Shown: one piece after another, positions 22,935-34,418 of the stretch
Numbering within the stretch: the stretch's first letter is position 1
How the letters are laid out: the number at the start of each line of letters is the position of its first letter
Source of the DNA: Hydrangea macrophylla
Lineage: Eukaryota; Streptophyta; Magnoliopsida; Cornales; Hydrangeaceae
Direction of reading: 5' to 3'
Assembly: GCA_033977485.1 (NCBI GenBank)
Contig: CM066989.1
Coordinates: 92,833,887 to 92,897,886 of the forward strand
Length of the DNA stretch: 64,000 bases
Notes under the pieces: model-generated
What the model was told of the DNA's origin: nothing
Databases searched by the model: none
The model's input: only the letters and a program-made list of their open reading frames with translations
Program-made: the position numbers and the translations under genes

Positions 22935-23118
22935 TCGGGCGGGTCAATCCGTGGTCAGTTTGGGATTGGCCCAAAAGTCTCGGGTTTGGGCCCATAATAC
23001 TTTCACCATAAGCAGGCTTGGGTAGAAAAATGCAAGCCCAAATTCAATTCGGGCCGGGCTTGGGAAGAATTTTGCTAACCTGTAGAACCTAAGCCCGAGC
23101 CTGACTTCTATTTATGTA

Positions 23119-23313
23119 TTCCCTTCATTCCAAAATAAGTGTCAACTACTTTTTTGCACGAAGTTTAAGAAAATATTAACTTGTGGTGGATGTTCACTCA
23201 CCTTTGGAGTGACATATTATCAACCACACATTTTTGTCCAAAATAGAAAGTGAACACTTATTTTGGAGTATCCAAAAAAGGAAAGATGGACACTTATTTT
23301 GGAACAGAGGGAG
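23119..23313. mobile_element. Stowaway-like MITE, TA duplication
   Basis: Ends TTCCCTTCATTCCAAAATAA and, inverted, CTCCCTCTGTTCCAAAATAA, flanked by TA. This matches the Tc1/mariner-type Stowaway CTCCCTCCGT consensus. It sits inside the outer hAT element. Confidence 0.88.
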
Positions 23314-23666
23314 TATTATTTTTGACATTATATTATAGTGTTTTTTAGTGATAATAATACACTATTAGATTTTATTCTAGCACTAAATTAATAGATGAAT
23401 ATTTTTTCTCAAATCTTAAAAAAAAAAAAAGATTTGATACTCTATATATTGTTGTTTACATACAAAAAATCGGTTTGCACAAAAAAAATAAAAAAAAATT
23501 TGCAATTCGAGCTCGGGTTGTAGTACTAATTCACAAATCGAGCTCGGGTTGATAAGTTTGGGTTTATGTTGGGCTCGGGCTTGGACAGACTGCTTGAATT
23601 CGGGCTCTATCCTGGGTAGAGTCAAAACTCTTTCGGTCCTGCCCGAGTTGCACCCCTAGTTGGCAA

Positions 23667-24026
23667 GGATGACCTGATGATGTGCCCGATGGTCATGATG
23701 CCATGCCCGATGACTTTGTGATGCATATTTGCCACTTTTACATTTTTAAATACCCATGTGTTTGGATTTTTAACATTTGGTTTGGATGGTAAGTGTTCTT
23801 TTAGTCCGAATGTTCACATTCAATAGCCCATGTCTAGTATTTTTGACCAACCCCCAACTCCCCCAAATAATCGGTCATGTAACAAAATACATGTTGGGTG
23901 CAAACACTTTTTACCCCCAAAAATATATAGATGTAGGCTCTCCGATAGAATTTCTTGGCTAAAAGTCGGCCCGTAAACGGACGTCCATTTTGGAGACTTT
24001 CCGTATATGTAAATATATATATACTG
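23667..24026. other. Spacer, no gene seen
   Basis: Contains a short ATG-CCCGATG repeat near 23680-23715. No coding region was recognised. Confidence 0.4.
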
Positions 24027-24220
24027 TCAAGCTCTAGAGTGAACAGGGTAGAGTGAACATAACCAGTGAACATATTTTTTTTTGCTTGAAAAAACCCGCG
24101 GGTCAGTGGGGCGCGCGCGAGTTAGAGGGTCAATGTGGTAGCCCGTGGGTTTTTTCAAGCAAAAAAAAAAAAAAAATTCACTGGGTATGCTCACTCTACC
24201 ATGTTCACTCTAGAGCTTGA
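24027..24220. mobile_element. Foldback MITE, 194 bp
   Basis: The left arm TCAAGCTCTAGAGTGAACAG and onward through TTGCTTGAAAAAACCC pairs with the right arm over about 75 bases. The centre is a GC-rich GGGGCGCGCGCGAG. The target duplication is unclear next to AT repeats. Confidence 0.8.
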
Positions 24221-24495
24221 TCGTATATATATATATATATGTGTATACATACATCTTATAAATATATGTTTATGATACTAAATTGATTACTATATCTGAT
24301 ATGGTAATCAAATCTCATATTCAAAACTTTTCCATATTTGATTTGAAAATAAAATCGCATAATTGTAGACTTATCCGTTTGAGTAAGTTGCCATAAATAT
24401 AATATGGATTACCTATAAGCCTTTTTTAAGTTAGTGCTTTATGATATTTTGGTTGCGCATCTCACACCATTTTTATGTACATACTACCAAATATA

Positions 24496-25280
24496 AGAGC
24501 AACTTCAATGGGGCTAGCCAAAAGTGCTAGGTAAAATTTAATTTTGGCTCATCAAATAGTACAATGCCTAGGTTAGTGAACTAACATTCTCCAACCACAC
24601 TAGCAAAACCCACTAGCCATTTTATTTTGTTTTGCATTTTCTACATTTATTGAAATAATAAAGAAAATTGAAAATTAGCAAGTACTCCCCATATATGTTG
24701 AAAATTTCAAGATTCCCGCCAAAATTTTAAAACTTGAAAATTCAAAAGATCTCCCGCCATATGTTGAAATTTAAAGTTTCCCGCCAAAATTGTATACCGC
24801 CAAAATTTCAAAATTCAAAGTTAATAAACCGCCTAATTTTCAAAATTCAAATTTCAAATCTGCAAAAATGAAATTAATAACCCGCCAAAATTTGAATTTT
24901 GACATTCTGAAATTCAAATTCAAAATTTTGGACAAAATTTTAAATTTTCAAAATCCCTCCAAATACATCTATAAATATGATCCATCTCACCTCTGTCTAA
25001 AAACATCTCTACATTTTCCATCAAACCCAACTCTGATAAATGTGATCCATCTTACCTCTGTCTAAAAACATCTCTACATTTTCCATCAAACTCAACTCTG
25101 ATATCTCTGTCTTTCATATCTTTTATGGCTCAATTTCCTTCCATTTTAAGAGATTGCTTTAGTGACTCAGATGACGATTTTGAGGCGTTAGCAAATGTGG
25201 TGATCGAAGATGAGCAATTGGAGCATCGAAGACGAACTACTCGTCGTGGCGGTTCTATTCTGGGCCATATTATCATCAAG
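24496..25280 (+). mobile_element. PIF/Harbinger element, 5' part
   Basis: Starts AGAGCAACTTCAATGGGGCTAG, as in the element at 12772, with many CCCGCCAAAATT words in the leader (24715-24900) and a 60-bp direct repeat at 24967-25100 (gatccatctcacctctgtct). It leads into a transposase exon and is cut off near 25280. No matching right end was seen. Confidence 0.7.
25125..25277 (+). pseudogene. Harbinger-type transposase N-terminal exon, truncated
   Basis: Starts MAQFPSILRDCFSDSDDDFE and reaches RRTTRRGGSILGHIII, matching the start of plant Harbinger nuclease proteins (an acidic DSDDD segment, then RRRG-SI-GH). After HIII the sequence changes to a GC-rich ATGTGGCAGCC/CCACGTGGCAC palindromic stretch and the homology ends. 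The DDE nuclease domain is missing. Confidence 0.65.
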
Positions 25281-25864
25281 ACGTGGGCCCTGCCACTGCC
25301 ATGTGGCAGCCAGGCACCGCCCCCACCACGTGGCACACATGTCTAGATTATCATGTTGAGATTTAGGAACCCATTCGGAATAATTACCATTATGCCCATA
25401 ATTTTAGTACGTTTATTAACCGCCGTTCTATGGATTTATATGCTTTGTAGGAACCACTGCTACGCTTGTTTTTACGCACCCACATCGAGGTGAGTCGTCC
25501 TAACTCACTTGGTATATTATAGAATTACTCTGTGTGTATCGTATGAATATCCAAGGGGTCCTGTGTGGACCTAATTGATGAATAATATATATACGTGAAT
25601 GTCAAGATTTGTTATCTGTACGATGAACGCATGTTACATAACTATACTCCATACTAGTTATTAATTGTTATTATTCAGGCTTATTGTGCTTTACGATTAT
25701 ACAATCACATGAACATTCATATAAACATAGTCGAGTCGTGATGTCAATGTTGACGTCTACATGGTTAGTCAAGGGGACTAACCCAGTCATGTTGTCATAC
25801 ATGTTGAGTGGATCGTGGACGTCCGTATGGTGCAGTCAAGTCAATGGGTACAACAATGAAATGC

Positions 25865-26155
25865 TATAGGGCAATGCTAGGCGATGATAGCAAAGTATCC
25901 ATTGAAGTGGAACATGAGTTAATGGTTGATACGCTATAGGGCCATGCTAGGCGACGATAGCAAAGTATCCATCTGTACTTGAATACAATAGTTACCTTTC
26001 TAATGCTATAGGGACATGCTAGGCGACGATAGCGCTGTAACTATTCTATTCTCCAGGCAAGGTCATGAGGACCTAAGAGTCCAATGATTACACTCTTTTT
26101 AAAACCAAAACTACTATAGGCCCTGCTAGGCGACGATAGCAACGTAATCATTCTA
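25865..26155 (+). repeat. Four copies of a 40-bp LTR repeat
   Basis: Copies of CTATAGGGCCATGCTAGGCG plus ACGATAGCAAAGTATCCAT begin near 25866, 25932, 26004 and 26114 at uneven spacing of 66-110 bases. The spacers differ from each other. Confidence 0.85.
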
Positions 26156-26389
26156 CTATGAGCTAACGGCGTTACACTGGTAATGTAACAAGTCAGATGA
26201 GTTAGTTGTGGTGTCTGTGGTCGAGTAAAGTCGAATATATCGATGATGCATCCTGTCGTATCTCATTCATATTATCATGTCATAAATCAAACGTATTGAG
26301 ATAATTCTTATCAAATGTTTAAGTTCGAGATATCTGTTGTACTTGTATATTATTATTTGTATTAGGAGTGATCGGTTAGGTCAACTCAC

Positions 26390-26406
26390 TTAGCTTCAAA
26401 AGCTAA
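26390..26406 (+). other. Conserved LTR hairpin, copy 1
   Basis: TTAGCTT-CAA-AAGCTAA forms a 7-bp stem with a 3-nt loop, followed at 26421 by CCCTGGACAT. The same position in two other LTRs has CAGCTTC..GAAGCTG, so the closing pair changes from C-G to T-A while pairing is kept. Confidence 0.6.
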
Positions 26407-26819
26407 CGACTCTCCTTCCTGCCCTGGACATATCACGTCTAGATTTCACAGGTGACGACTCTCAAGACGAGGTCTACCCAAAGGGACACGGCAGATGTAC
26501 AAGTTGAAGCGAAGGACTCCGCTATACTTAACTTGCTTTATTATCTTCTATCTGAGGTAATGCTTTAGATATATATTGTATATAGATCACCCTAGACTGC
26601 CTTCTACATATTTTATTTAGACTCATGATGTAATAACTAGATCCCTGACATTTGAGTTCTATTAAAGAATACCAATATGTGTTTTTCTGCTTCCGCTTAT
26701 TCTGTTAACCATGTGTAGAATGTAGAAAGGACAATCAGTTAATGTAACTCGTCATTCCCTATGGGTCCAGAAAAGAAATTTTAAATTTTCCCTATTTTTG
26801 GCTACTCCGGGGCATGACA

Positions 26820-27555
26820 TTAACTTAGTGCTAAAATGGGTACATGTTTTAATTTGGGTGTGTAACACTGGACCACACACACACACACATGATATATATC
26901 ACTTCAAGTCATTCAAAGGGCAAAACCAAAACCAAAGCAAAATGAGTGGGCCTCAATCCCACCCCATATGGCCTGCCACTCCTCTCTCCCCCTTCACTTT
27001 TTTTTTCTCTCTCTTTCTTCTTCTCCTCTTTTTCTCTAAGATACATACACCATTTCCTTTTCCATGGTTTTATCTCCCTAAACCTTCCCTTTGAGCACCA
27101 AAGAGGGATCCTTGTGGATTTTCATATTTCACAAACTATTCTTAGAATTTCAAGATCTTCCTAGTGGTGTTCTCCAAATTCATTTTCAAGCTCACCTTCA
27201 AGATTTACCCAAATGTGCCACATCAATAACTTTAGAGGGCTATTGGGAGATTCTTGCTTTGGAAAGTGCCTTTGGATCATTTTGGGCTTCATTCTTCTAC
27301 CTCTAGATTTCATTCTGAAGCTCTTTAGTTTTTCTCTAATTTTGGTGCTCTTCTATTTATTTTGGGAGGAATCTTCATTGAGGTAGATGTCATTGTTTCT
27401 TTCAATATGATTTTTATGGCTAAGGTGATTTGTGCTCATTAAAATGTTAGGAGGATGATTTAGACACATGTACTAGGTTTTCCCCAAAGTTGCAAATTTA
27501 GGATTGCTTTCCTAATTTATGACTTGCATGTTTAAGTTGTGCTAATTGTGATTAT
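26820..27555. other. Pyrimidine-rich leader-like sequence, no gene assigned
   Basis: Contains (AC)n at 26873-26891 and a CTTTTTCTTCTC-rich stretch at 26990-27060. Short open frames are present at 26798-27306 but match nothing I recognise. It could be a retrotransposon leader or the 5' part of a non-coding transcript. Confidence 0.3.
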
Positions 27556-27563
27556 GTGATGAT

Positions 27564-27793
27564 TAGGGGTGTAAGAAAAAACTGCAAACCGCAAACCGAC
27601 CGCTAATTGACCAAACTGAAAATCGATTGGACGGTTTTCTAAATATATGTACAAGCTAAAATCGACCACAAAACCGACCGAACCCCTAAAAAACAACCAA
27701 ACGACCGATTTATACCCCTATTGGTCGGTTTTTATACACCAAAAAAATTGAAAAAAACCGACCGACCGACCGACCGATCGATTTACACCCCTA
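27564..27793. mobile_element. hAT MITE with TAGGGGTGTAA ends
   Basis: Ends TAGGGGTGTAA in inverse orientation, flanked by gtgatgat (27556-27563, 27794-27801). The interior is rich in ccgaccgaccgac and aaaccgac words. Confidence 0.93.
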
Positions 27794-27801
27794 GTGATGA
27801 T

Positions 27802-30800
27802 AGATGTGATTAGGATGCTCCCTTATATGTGTGAAAGTATGTTACGACGTTAGTTTAGAAACCCTTGTTAGGATTGTTAAATTATGAATTTTGATTTAAC
27901 TCTTTGGTGTCCTTGATATTATGTCCAATATGCAAGAATTTTTCTATTATGCTTGATCATCTGTAATGACATTTCAACATCACGTGCATTGAGGCCAATC
28001 GACGAGCATTTCACTTAGCAAGACACAAATGTTTTGTTTTGCAAAAGAGAAAAACCCCATGTGAGGGAATTTTATTGAAGAAATCCGAATGTAGGTTGTG
28101 ATGTGAGACAGGAAGAATGACCCTTATAAACATTTAAACTCCAACTATATTCGGTTAGCTCTCAAAAGTTGGTATGCTACACTCTATGTATGGGTGGCTC
28201 ATAGTCCGATAATGAGAGGAGTGTAGAAATTATGCATAGCCCGTAAGGCTCTTGTCATTTCATTTTAGCCTTGGTGGCGATTCATTTCACCTCATCTCAT
28301 ACGTAGTCATGGATAGCATATTGATTCGTCTCAATGTTTCCTACTGAGCCGTTGTACTTAATGAATCTATAAAACCCCTTTTTTTCAGGTGATCTCGATA
28401 AGGGAAAAGGGCACATGTGACCCGACACGTAGACATTGATACATTTTGTTCTATTTTGAAGACTCGTGCTTAGTTATGTATATGGATAGTTCTCTTGTGA
28501 ATATTAGTCTTTTGGGAAGTTTGTAATAGTTTCATGCTCTAAAAAGAGAAATTGTTGTAATAATTTATTACAAAACCTCTTGAACTTAGACTTCCATATT
28601 TTTGTTATTGGGAAGTCTTATTGTGATTTGATGGACAATTGTTAGTCCTTGCTTTTCATTCTAGTTAAACTCATTCGAATCACTATAACTATGTTGCTGA
28701 GATATTTGCATCTCTTTTAAAGTTTTATGCATGTGTTGAAGTTCATTTGAATCCTTGCCGGATTCAGTTATGCTTGGTTTCATCCTTGCTGGACTTGTTG
28801 CTTTTTAAATTAAATCCTAGCCGGATTTGTTAAATTCAATTTATTAGATTTCTTTCTGTCAACTTGTCGTCGATACTTTTATGGTTAGAAACTTCTTTTG
28901 AAGATTGTTTAGTGTTCATGTGAATTTTGCTCAAGCACAAAGAAGACAGTGAACCTTCTACCCAGAGTTCGCTCAATCGAACTTTTTGTGCTTAATTCAA
29001 CTTCTGTAGGCACATTCTTTGCTCAGAGTTCGCTCAATCAAACTTTTCTATGCTTGATCCTACTTTCAGTAGAATACATAGATTAAAAGCATAAGCCCCT
29101 ATGTTATATCAACGTGCCTCACATAATTTAAATAAGTATTCCTTCTTGTATTATAATACCTCGTTTTCAAAATATTTATCACACAAAACTTTTCGATGTA
29201 TCCTTTGATCTTGAGCTCGTTTGGATAATCTTGAAGATTTGGTTTTTTTGTAAGCTGAAGCTCCGTTTGACTCATTGACATGTAAGTCCATTTTGGATTC
29301 ATGTGTTCGTATGTCATCTTTGTAGGAATTCCTATGGAATTCCAAAGTCGCTTCCGCGTTGTTTTTGACGTTTGTATTTTTTTTTTCCTTTTCTTTCCTC
29401 CCATTCATGCACTTCGATTTTTGGGGCGTGACATTTTTTTTTATTTTTTTTGGATTTCATGTGTTTGAGATCTATGTATTGGAATTGAAAATTGCACCAA
29501 AAAAAAAAGTAATTAGAACCTTATTTTCTATTTCATATGTCAAAATAGATGATATTATCAGTGGACAAACAGATAATATTGAGTTAAACAACCATAATTT
29601 TCTTATTTTTTGGCCTTTTTGGATAATTGCTTTTTTTTTTTTTTTTGCATTTCATGTATTTCATATATTTCTTCAAGTACGCAATGGGCTTGGAAATTTT
29701 ACAAAAAAAAAAAAGATATGTTGCAGCATGATTTTAAGATTTATCTATCTAACAGATAATATTATTTGTTTTATCTGTCTGCAGATAGATAATATTATCT
29801 GTTTGGATTAATAACGGCAATAACTTTCTCAATTCTTGGACTTTTTGGGTTATTTTTTTTTTCTTGTATTTTTTTCGAGATATATGTACTCATGTTGCCA
29901 ATTTTACGAAAGGAATATGTTTTGTTATATTTATGCGAAAAAAATACAGTTTTCCATATTTGTTTAATTTTTAGTTTTTTTTCCCAAGTATATTCATGGT
30001 CAATATTGATCTTATTTGATAGATCTCATTTTGTTTATTTCAAAACATAAAATTTTACGAAAATGACTTATAAAACAAAAGTTATAGTAATTTGAAGTTT
30101 TTTAGGCATAAAAATGACCTAATGAGTTAAAGAAAAGTAGCACGAGTTTTAACTTGAAAGGGTTTTATTTGAGAGGGCTATGGCCGAAACTCCCTTTGTT
30201 GTTTTGAATGAAAATTTTCTCACACATGTAACAGTGGTAATATACTCATGGTATGAAATTTTCCACTATTTCTCAACAAGCAAAAGAAATTAACGTGAAA
30301 TTTCCAATAATGTAAAATTGAACAGCATGAAGTATCTCACTGTTTCACAACAAGTAAAGAAATATTCAAAAAAATTTTAATTAGGATAAGAAATCACAAT
30401 ATGAAATTTATCACAGTGTCATAACAAAATACACAAGAAAAATCTCACTAGGATAAAATTTCACACTACAGAATGATTGACCAGATTTTGGAACCAAAAA
30501 TAACACAAAATCAAGTCATGGGATTGTTGTGCAAGAAGTCACACAAAATCGACGCTCAAATGTCGTAAAAAAGAGTTGCACGTGAGCTTTTCTGTTGAAC
30601 AAAAATCCTTTTTTCCATTTCAGAATTCAAGTTCACAAAAACGATCAAACAAATCAAACATCAAATACTGTAGTGAGAATTTTCATGTACTAATCGTGAA
30701 TCGTACATAATAACTAGAATGATTTTTTTCCCAATTCTTCATCTGATTTGAATCACACCTTCAACGTCCGCAACCAGTGAGAAACTTCTTCGCCAAGAAC

Positions 30801-31274
30801 TTGAATACGTGCAAGAGAGATTGAGGAACCCTACCTTTTCACGAGACGCATTGCAAAATCAAACGATCTTGGGGTGTTTGATTTTGAGAGGAGAGGAGGG
30901 AGAGAGGATAATGGAGGAGAATTAACTAGTGTTGAGTTTTTGTTTGAAATTCAAAAAAAAAATTCTAGAATGGCATCCTTTAATGAGTATTGCCAAATTT
31001 GTTGGGGGATTTTTATTGCCAAATCTGTTATGATTTGATTCTATTTGTGTGTAATACTCGTGAAATTCCTATATTAATAAAAGAAGCTCCCGTGTTTTGT
31101 TTCGCATTTCTAGTATTCTATACATATTATACGTGTTTATAAATTAGTAACCTTAGATAGTAATTTATATACCCGGGCTGATTTTGTCACTCAAACCCGT
31201 AAAGTTTGTAAAAAAACCTGGACTACACGACACTTGGTTTTAGATGAGAACAAGATCCCACAAATTTAAGGATG
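27802..31274. other. AT-rich non-coding sequence, likely retrotransposon-derived
   Basis: No coding region was recognised. Features include a direct repeat of CAGAGTTCGCTCAATCGAAC at about 28970 and 29020, short TGCCGGATT/AGCCGGATT repeats near 28755-28830, a T-rich tandem array (29420-30000) and further weak repeats (CACTGTTTCACAACAAG-like) at 30230-30440. Confidence 0.4.
29420..30000. repeat. Degenerate T-rich tandem repeat, about 210-bp unit
   Basis: Three units each start with poly-T followed by a TTTCATGTNTTT or TTGTATTTTTTTC stretch, then an A-run and an ACAGATAATATT or related segment. A palindromic ATCTGTCTGCAGATAGAT occurs in unit two at about 29777. Confidence 0.45.
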
Positions 31275-31688
31275 CAAATTGTCACGCCCCGACGTAGCAT
31301 AAATAAGGAAAGCGTTTAATTTCCTTTATGGACCCGTAGGTCGCGACAGTTTGAAGGATCGATTCCGTCCCAAACGTCGAACAACAAAACATAATAATCA
31401 GAGCAGAGCAATCAAGGCTTACAAAATTTCTTCTAACTTAAACAATATTACAGCACGGGTTATCTAAAGGCACAGACCGCCTTGAAACAAAACAATAGCT
31501 TAATTTCTATTACAGTCATCCTTATTACAAAACGGTCCATAACTTAAAACATATAAGCTTAAAGCATATAATAATTAAACAGTTTTCTCATCCGAGGGCA
31601 GCCGTTCTCAATTAGCATAGTCATAAGGTCCTTCCTGATCATAACCTGAAAAGCCTGAACACGAATGTCCAGGACGCATCAACGTCGT

Positions 31689-31704
31689 CAGCTTCAAGAA
31701 GCTG
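31689..31704 (-). other. Conserved LTR hairpin, copy 2
   Basis: Minus-strand CAGCTTCTTGAAGCTG is a perfect inverted repeat, preceded by CTCAC and followed by ACG...TGATGCGTCCTGGACAT, as in the LTR at about 52250. Confidence 0.65.
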
Positions 31705-31924
31705 GTGAGTATTAAAAACATAACTTTGAATGTAAAACATACCCAATTACCTTTTTCCATTATTAAATTGCGAAATCAATCATTAAACCGCAGAAAGAAT
31801 TCATTTTAGAAAACAACAAGGAATATATTAAAAGCCGTTCATTCATAAGAACAGATACTCGTGCATGAGACAATGCACCACACTCATCTTGCCGACTCTT
31901 TTCTCTCGACAGCCACGACAGCCC

Positions 31925-32240
31925 ACTATCCTACTCCTGGTATCTTTGAAACACTAAGATAGCCACACTTTAGCGACGGGGCGCCAGGGAGTGTCCAGTT
32001 TGCCTCACACTTTGGTCCGGGGTACCAGGGAGTGTCCAATACCTCACACTTTGAATACCCTAACCGCCATGCAAATACCGGGGCAACCCCTCACGCAGTA
32101 TCCAGACTCGAGTATCAGGGAGTGTCCGTAGGCCACACTATAGCACTACCATGGGTGCCAGGGAATGTCCGAGTTCGGCGTCACACACTTTAACGCTTCC
32201 ATGGGCGTCAGGGAGTGTCCATATTTGCCACCGTCGCATT
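31925..32240 (-). repeat. LTR array of CAGGGAGTGTCC units
   Basis: About seven copies of a CCAGGGAGTGTCC...CACACTTT-type unit of roughly 45 bases, with variable spacers, lie upstream of the shared 3' part of the LTR. Confidence 0.75.
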
Positions 32241-32610
32241 TCAAAGATACCCTCACCATAATCTCAACCGCAACCACAATCTCAACCACAACCACCACAA
32301 CCACAGCCTCAACCACAATCTCGTACTCTTTCCACACTGACCATTACTCTTTTCCACACTGACTGACACCCACATGCATGTACCACTGACCCCATATGAA
32401 TGATATGCACTTTAAACGAAAGCAAAATGCTGAATTAAAGGAACAATGTGCGTACGAGGATTGATAAGTCATAATACAATGTTTTAATCATTCAAACATA
32501 ACCAAAGGAGTTCTGATTTACTAAATTTCCCAAACAGAACCTTAACAGTATATAAATGTTGAACTAAACAGTCCTTTAACAGAAAACAGACAAAAACAGA
32601 AACTGCCAGA

Positions 32611-32925
32611 ATTCGCGCGCGCGGGCCGCTCGCGCGAAAGGTCGCTCGCGCCGGCCGCTCGCGCGATATGCCCAATTTTCATTTTATATATATATATACT
32701 TTTCTGTCTGCCTGAAACAGTCAAGGTCGCGCGCGCGGATCGCTCGCGCGAAAGGTGTTTCGCGCGACCCTCGCTCGCGCGACCAGCCTAAATTTCTTTT
32801 TATATATATAAACTCTTTTGTCTGCCTGAGGGAGCAAGGATCGCGCGCGCGGATCGCTCGCGCGAAGGCTCGCTCGCGCGGTCCGCTCGCGCGATCTTCG
32901 CGCGCGCGATCGTGGCGCGAGGTGA
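32611..32925 (-). repeat. CpG-dense palindromic repeat block in solo LTR
   Basis: Three units of about 105-110 bases each combine a dense GCGCGCGGATCGCTCGCGCG tract with TATATATATA and CTGTCTGCCTGA segments. The CpG tracts are self-complementary. The minus-strand open frames here come from the repeats and are unlikely to be coding. Confidence 0.85.
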
Positions 32926-34418
32926 AGCAGAGGCTTCATCTTCCTCGCAAAAACTGCTCTGTTTCAGCAAATCAGGGTCTAAATTGACCCATTTCAATTC
33001 TGGAATTATAATGGACATGTAATACATGATTTTCTTTGTTTTTCAACAAGGATTAAGAATCCAATATCAATTTAACACAAATTGATCCATAGCTCTTGAA
33101 TTTCATGAAGAATTAAAAGAGGACAAAACTTAATTTCTAATATATTTTCTCCCATGAACGAATTAAGCTCTAATTTTACAACCATATACTCTACATACTA
33201 TAATCTTTCATATTTCATTCTCAAAACGAATTTTGGTTAAGATTTGGAAATCCATGTTTTTCAAGCTACGCACTTAAACATGAAATCATCAATGGTGTTC
33301 CTTTGAGCAACTACACAATTCAGCAATTAAAGAAGGGATTACATTCAGAGTGAGTTAGTAATACTCACTGTGCTAGAAGATGAAGTGTGTGTTGAGAAAG
33401 AAATAGAAATATGATAATCCAATTGAAGCTTGGCTATGGTGATTGGAGTATCTCTCTCTCTAAGATTTCTGCAAATACTATGAGTAAAACTCTCTCTGAA
33501 ACTCTCTCAATTTCTCTGTGTATTTGGTTTACCCAAAAGAATTCCAGATTAAAGTGTGTGTATGTGGTGTATATATAACCAATTTCAACTTGGAGCCCAA
33601 GTAGTGTGATCTTCACTCTACCAATTAGTTTAATAAACTTCCTTAATTATGAGCAGTTCACAGCTAATGCTGGGATTACATCTACGTATACACACTGATA
33701 TATAAGCCTAGGACTCCACAGATTCACCAAGGGTCAAATAGGATAGTAGGGGGCAAAGCAATGTTGTTTGGGAAATTAGCTTATGGATACAACAATAACA
33801 CACACAAGATAGGTAGATCCAAACAAAGCACAAGCCAATGATCACTTGCCATTAATTGAAATAAAGCATAAGTCTAATCAAACTTTACATCACTTCCAAA
33901 ATCTGTGGAAGTTTAGTACAGCGTGGACCGTTTTGAACATAAACTGGTATTTTCGGGGCGCGGTGGTCACCACAAAAATATAGAAATTTCATTTTACTGA
34001 AGGAAATGGTTTTCTGGTCTTATAAAGATACAGTTAGAATTAAAAGGAAACATTTCCACCATTTTGAAATAAAGACTTTGAAATCCACACAGGTATTACT
34101 AACTTTTGTAAAAATTTCAATTTGACCCCCAAAAGAATTTTAATATGGAATAACACAAGAGATAATAGTTAGGACATGCGAATTTAAATTCAAACAAGAA
34201 TAAACATTATAATTTAAATTTAAATATGAAATGAAAATGCAGGTTATTACACAAATACAATCTAGGACCCAAGTGGTAGCCACCCTACCTATTGAACAAT
34301 CCCCCCTCCCCCCTAACCACCAGACATTTACCCCTTCCCTAAACCACTGGATCTTCCCCCTCAATCCCTCCCTCTCAAATCAATCCCTCTCCATCCCTTC
34401 CATCCATTCTTGCAGATA

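Larger units (their letters stand above)
21131..23658. mobile_element. Outer hAT-type element with nested insertions
   Basis: Left end TAGGAGTGCAACTCGGGC and right end, inverted, TAGGGGTGCAACTCGGGC are near-perfect inverted repeats. The octamer gttggcaa flanks both sides (21123-21130, 23659-23666), as expected for hAT. A second hAT element (21151-22934) and a Stowaway MITE (23119-23313) lie inside. Without them only about 0.55 kb remains, so the outer element is non-autonomous. Confidence 0.88.
25345..26819 (+). mobile_element. Ty3/gypsy LTR with private tandem array
   Basis: The 3' end CGGGGCATGACA, followed by a decayed primer-site-like CTTAGTGCTAAAATGG, resembles the LTR end at 53225. It shares the hairpin plus CCTGGACAT block with the LTRs at 31280 and about 52250. 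The left boundary is approximate and no target duplication was found. No gag or pol follows. Confidence 0.6.
31280..34251 (-). mobile_element. Solo Ty3/gypsy LTR, 2.97 kb, 5-bp TSD
   Basis: On the minus strand it starts TGTAATAACCTGCATTTTC and ends GGGGCGTGACA. The pentamer caaat flanks both sides (31275-31279, 34252-34256). Neither a primer site nor a polypurine tract adjoins it, so it is a solo LTR left by recombination. Its last 120 bases match the plus-strand LTR ending at 53225. It holds two private arrays and the conserved hairpin. Confidence 0.88.

Noticed and set aside
25865..26155. Regularly repeated 40-bp units resembling a CRISPR array
   Set aside because: Units vary, spacing is uneven (66-110 bp), no cas gene exists and the DNA is plant LTR sequence.
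26798..27306. Overlapping short frames that could be a small gene
   Set aside because: No homology recognised, composition is that of pyrimidine-rich leader DNA, and no splice signals support them.
29099..29408. Two overlapping lysine-rich minus-strand frames
   Set aside because: Produced by the T-rich repeat on the plus strand; low complexity.
32484..33027. Minus-strand open frames rich in RAR and SRERPARA words
   Set aside because: They arise from the CpG repeat tract in the solo LTR; the peptide repeats just mirror the DNA repeat.
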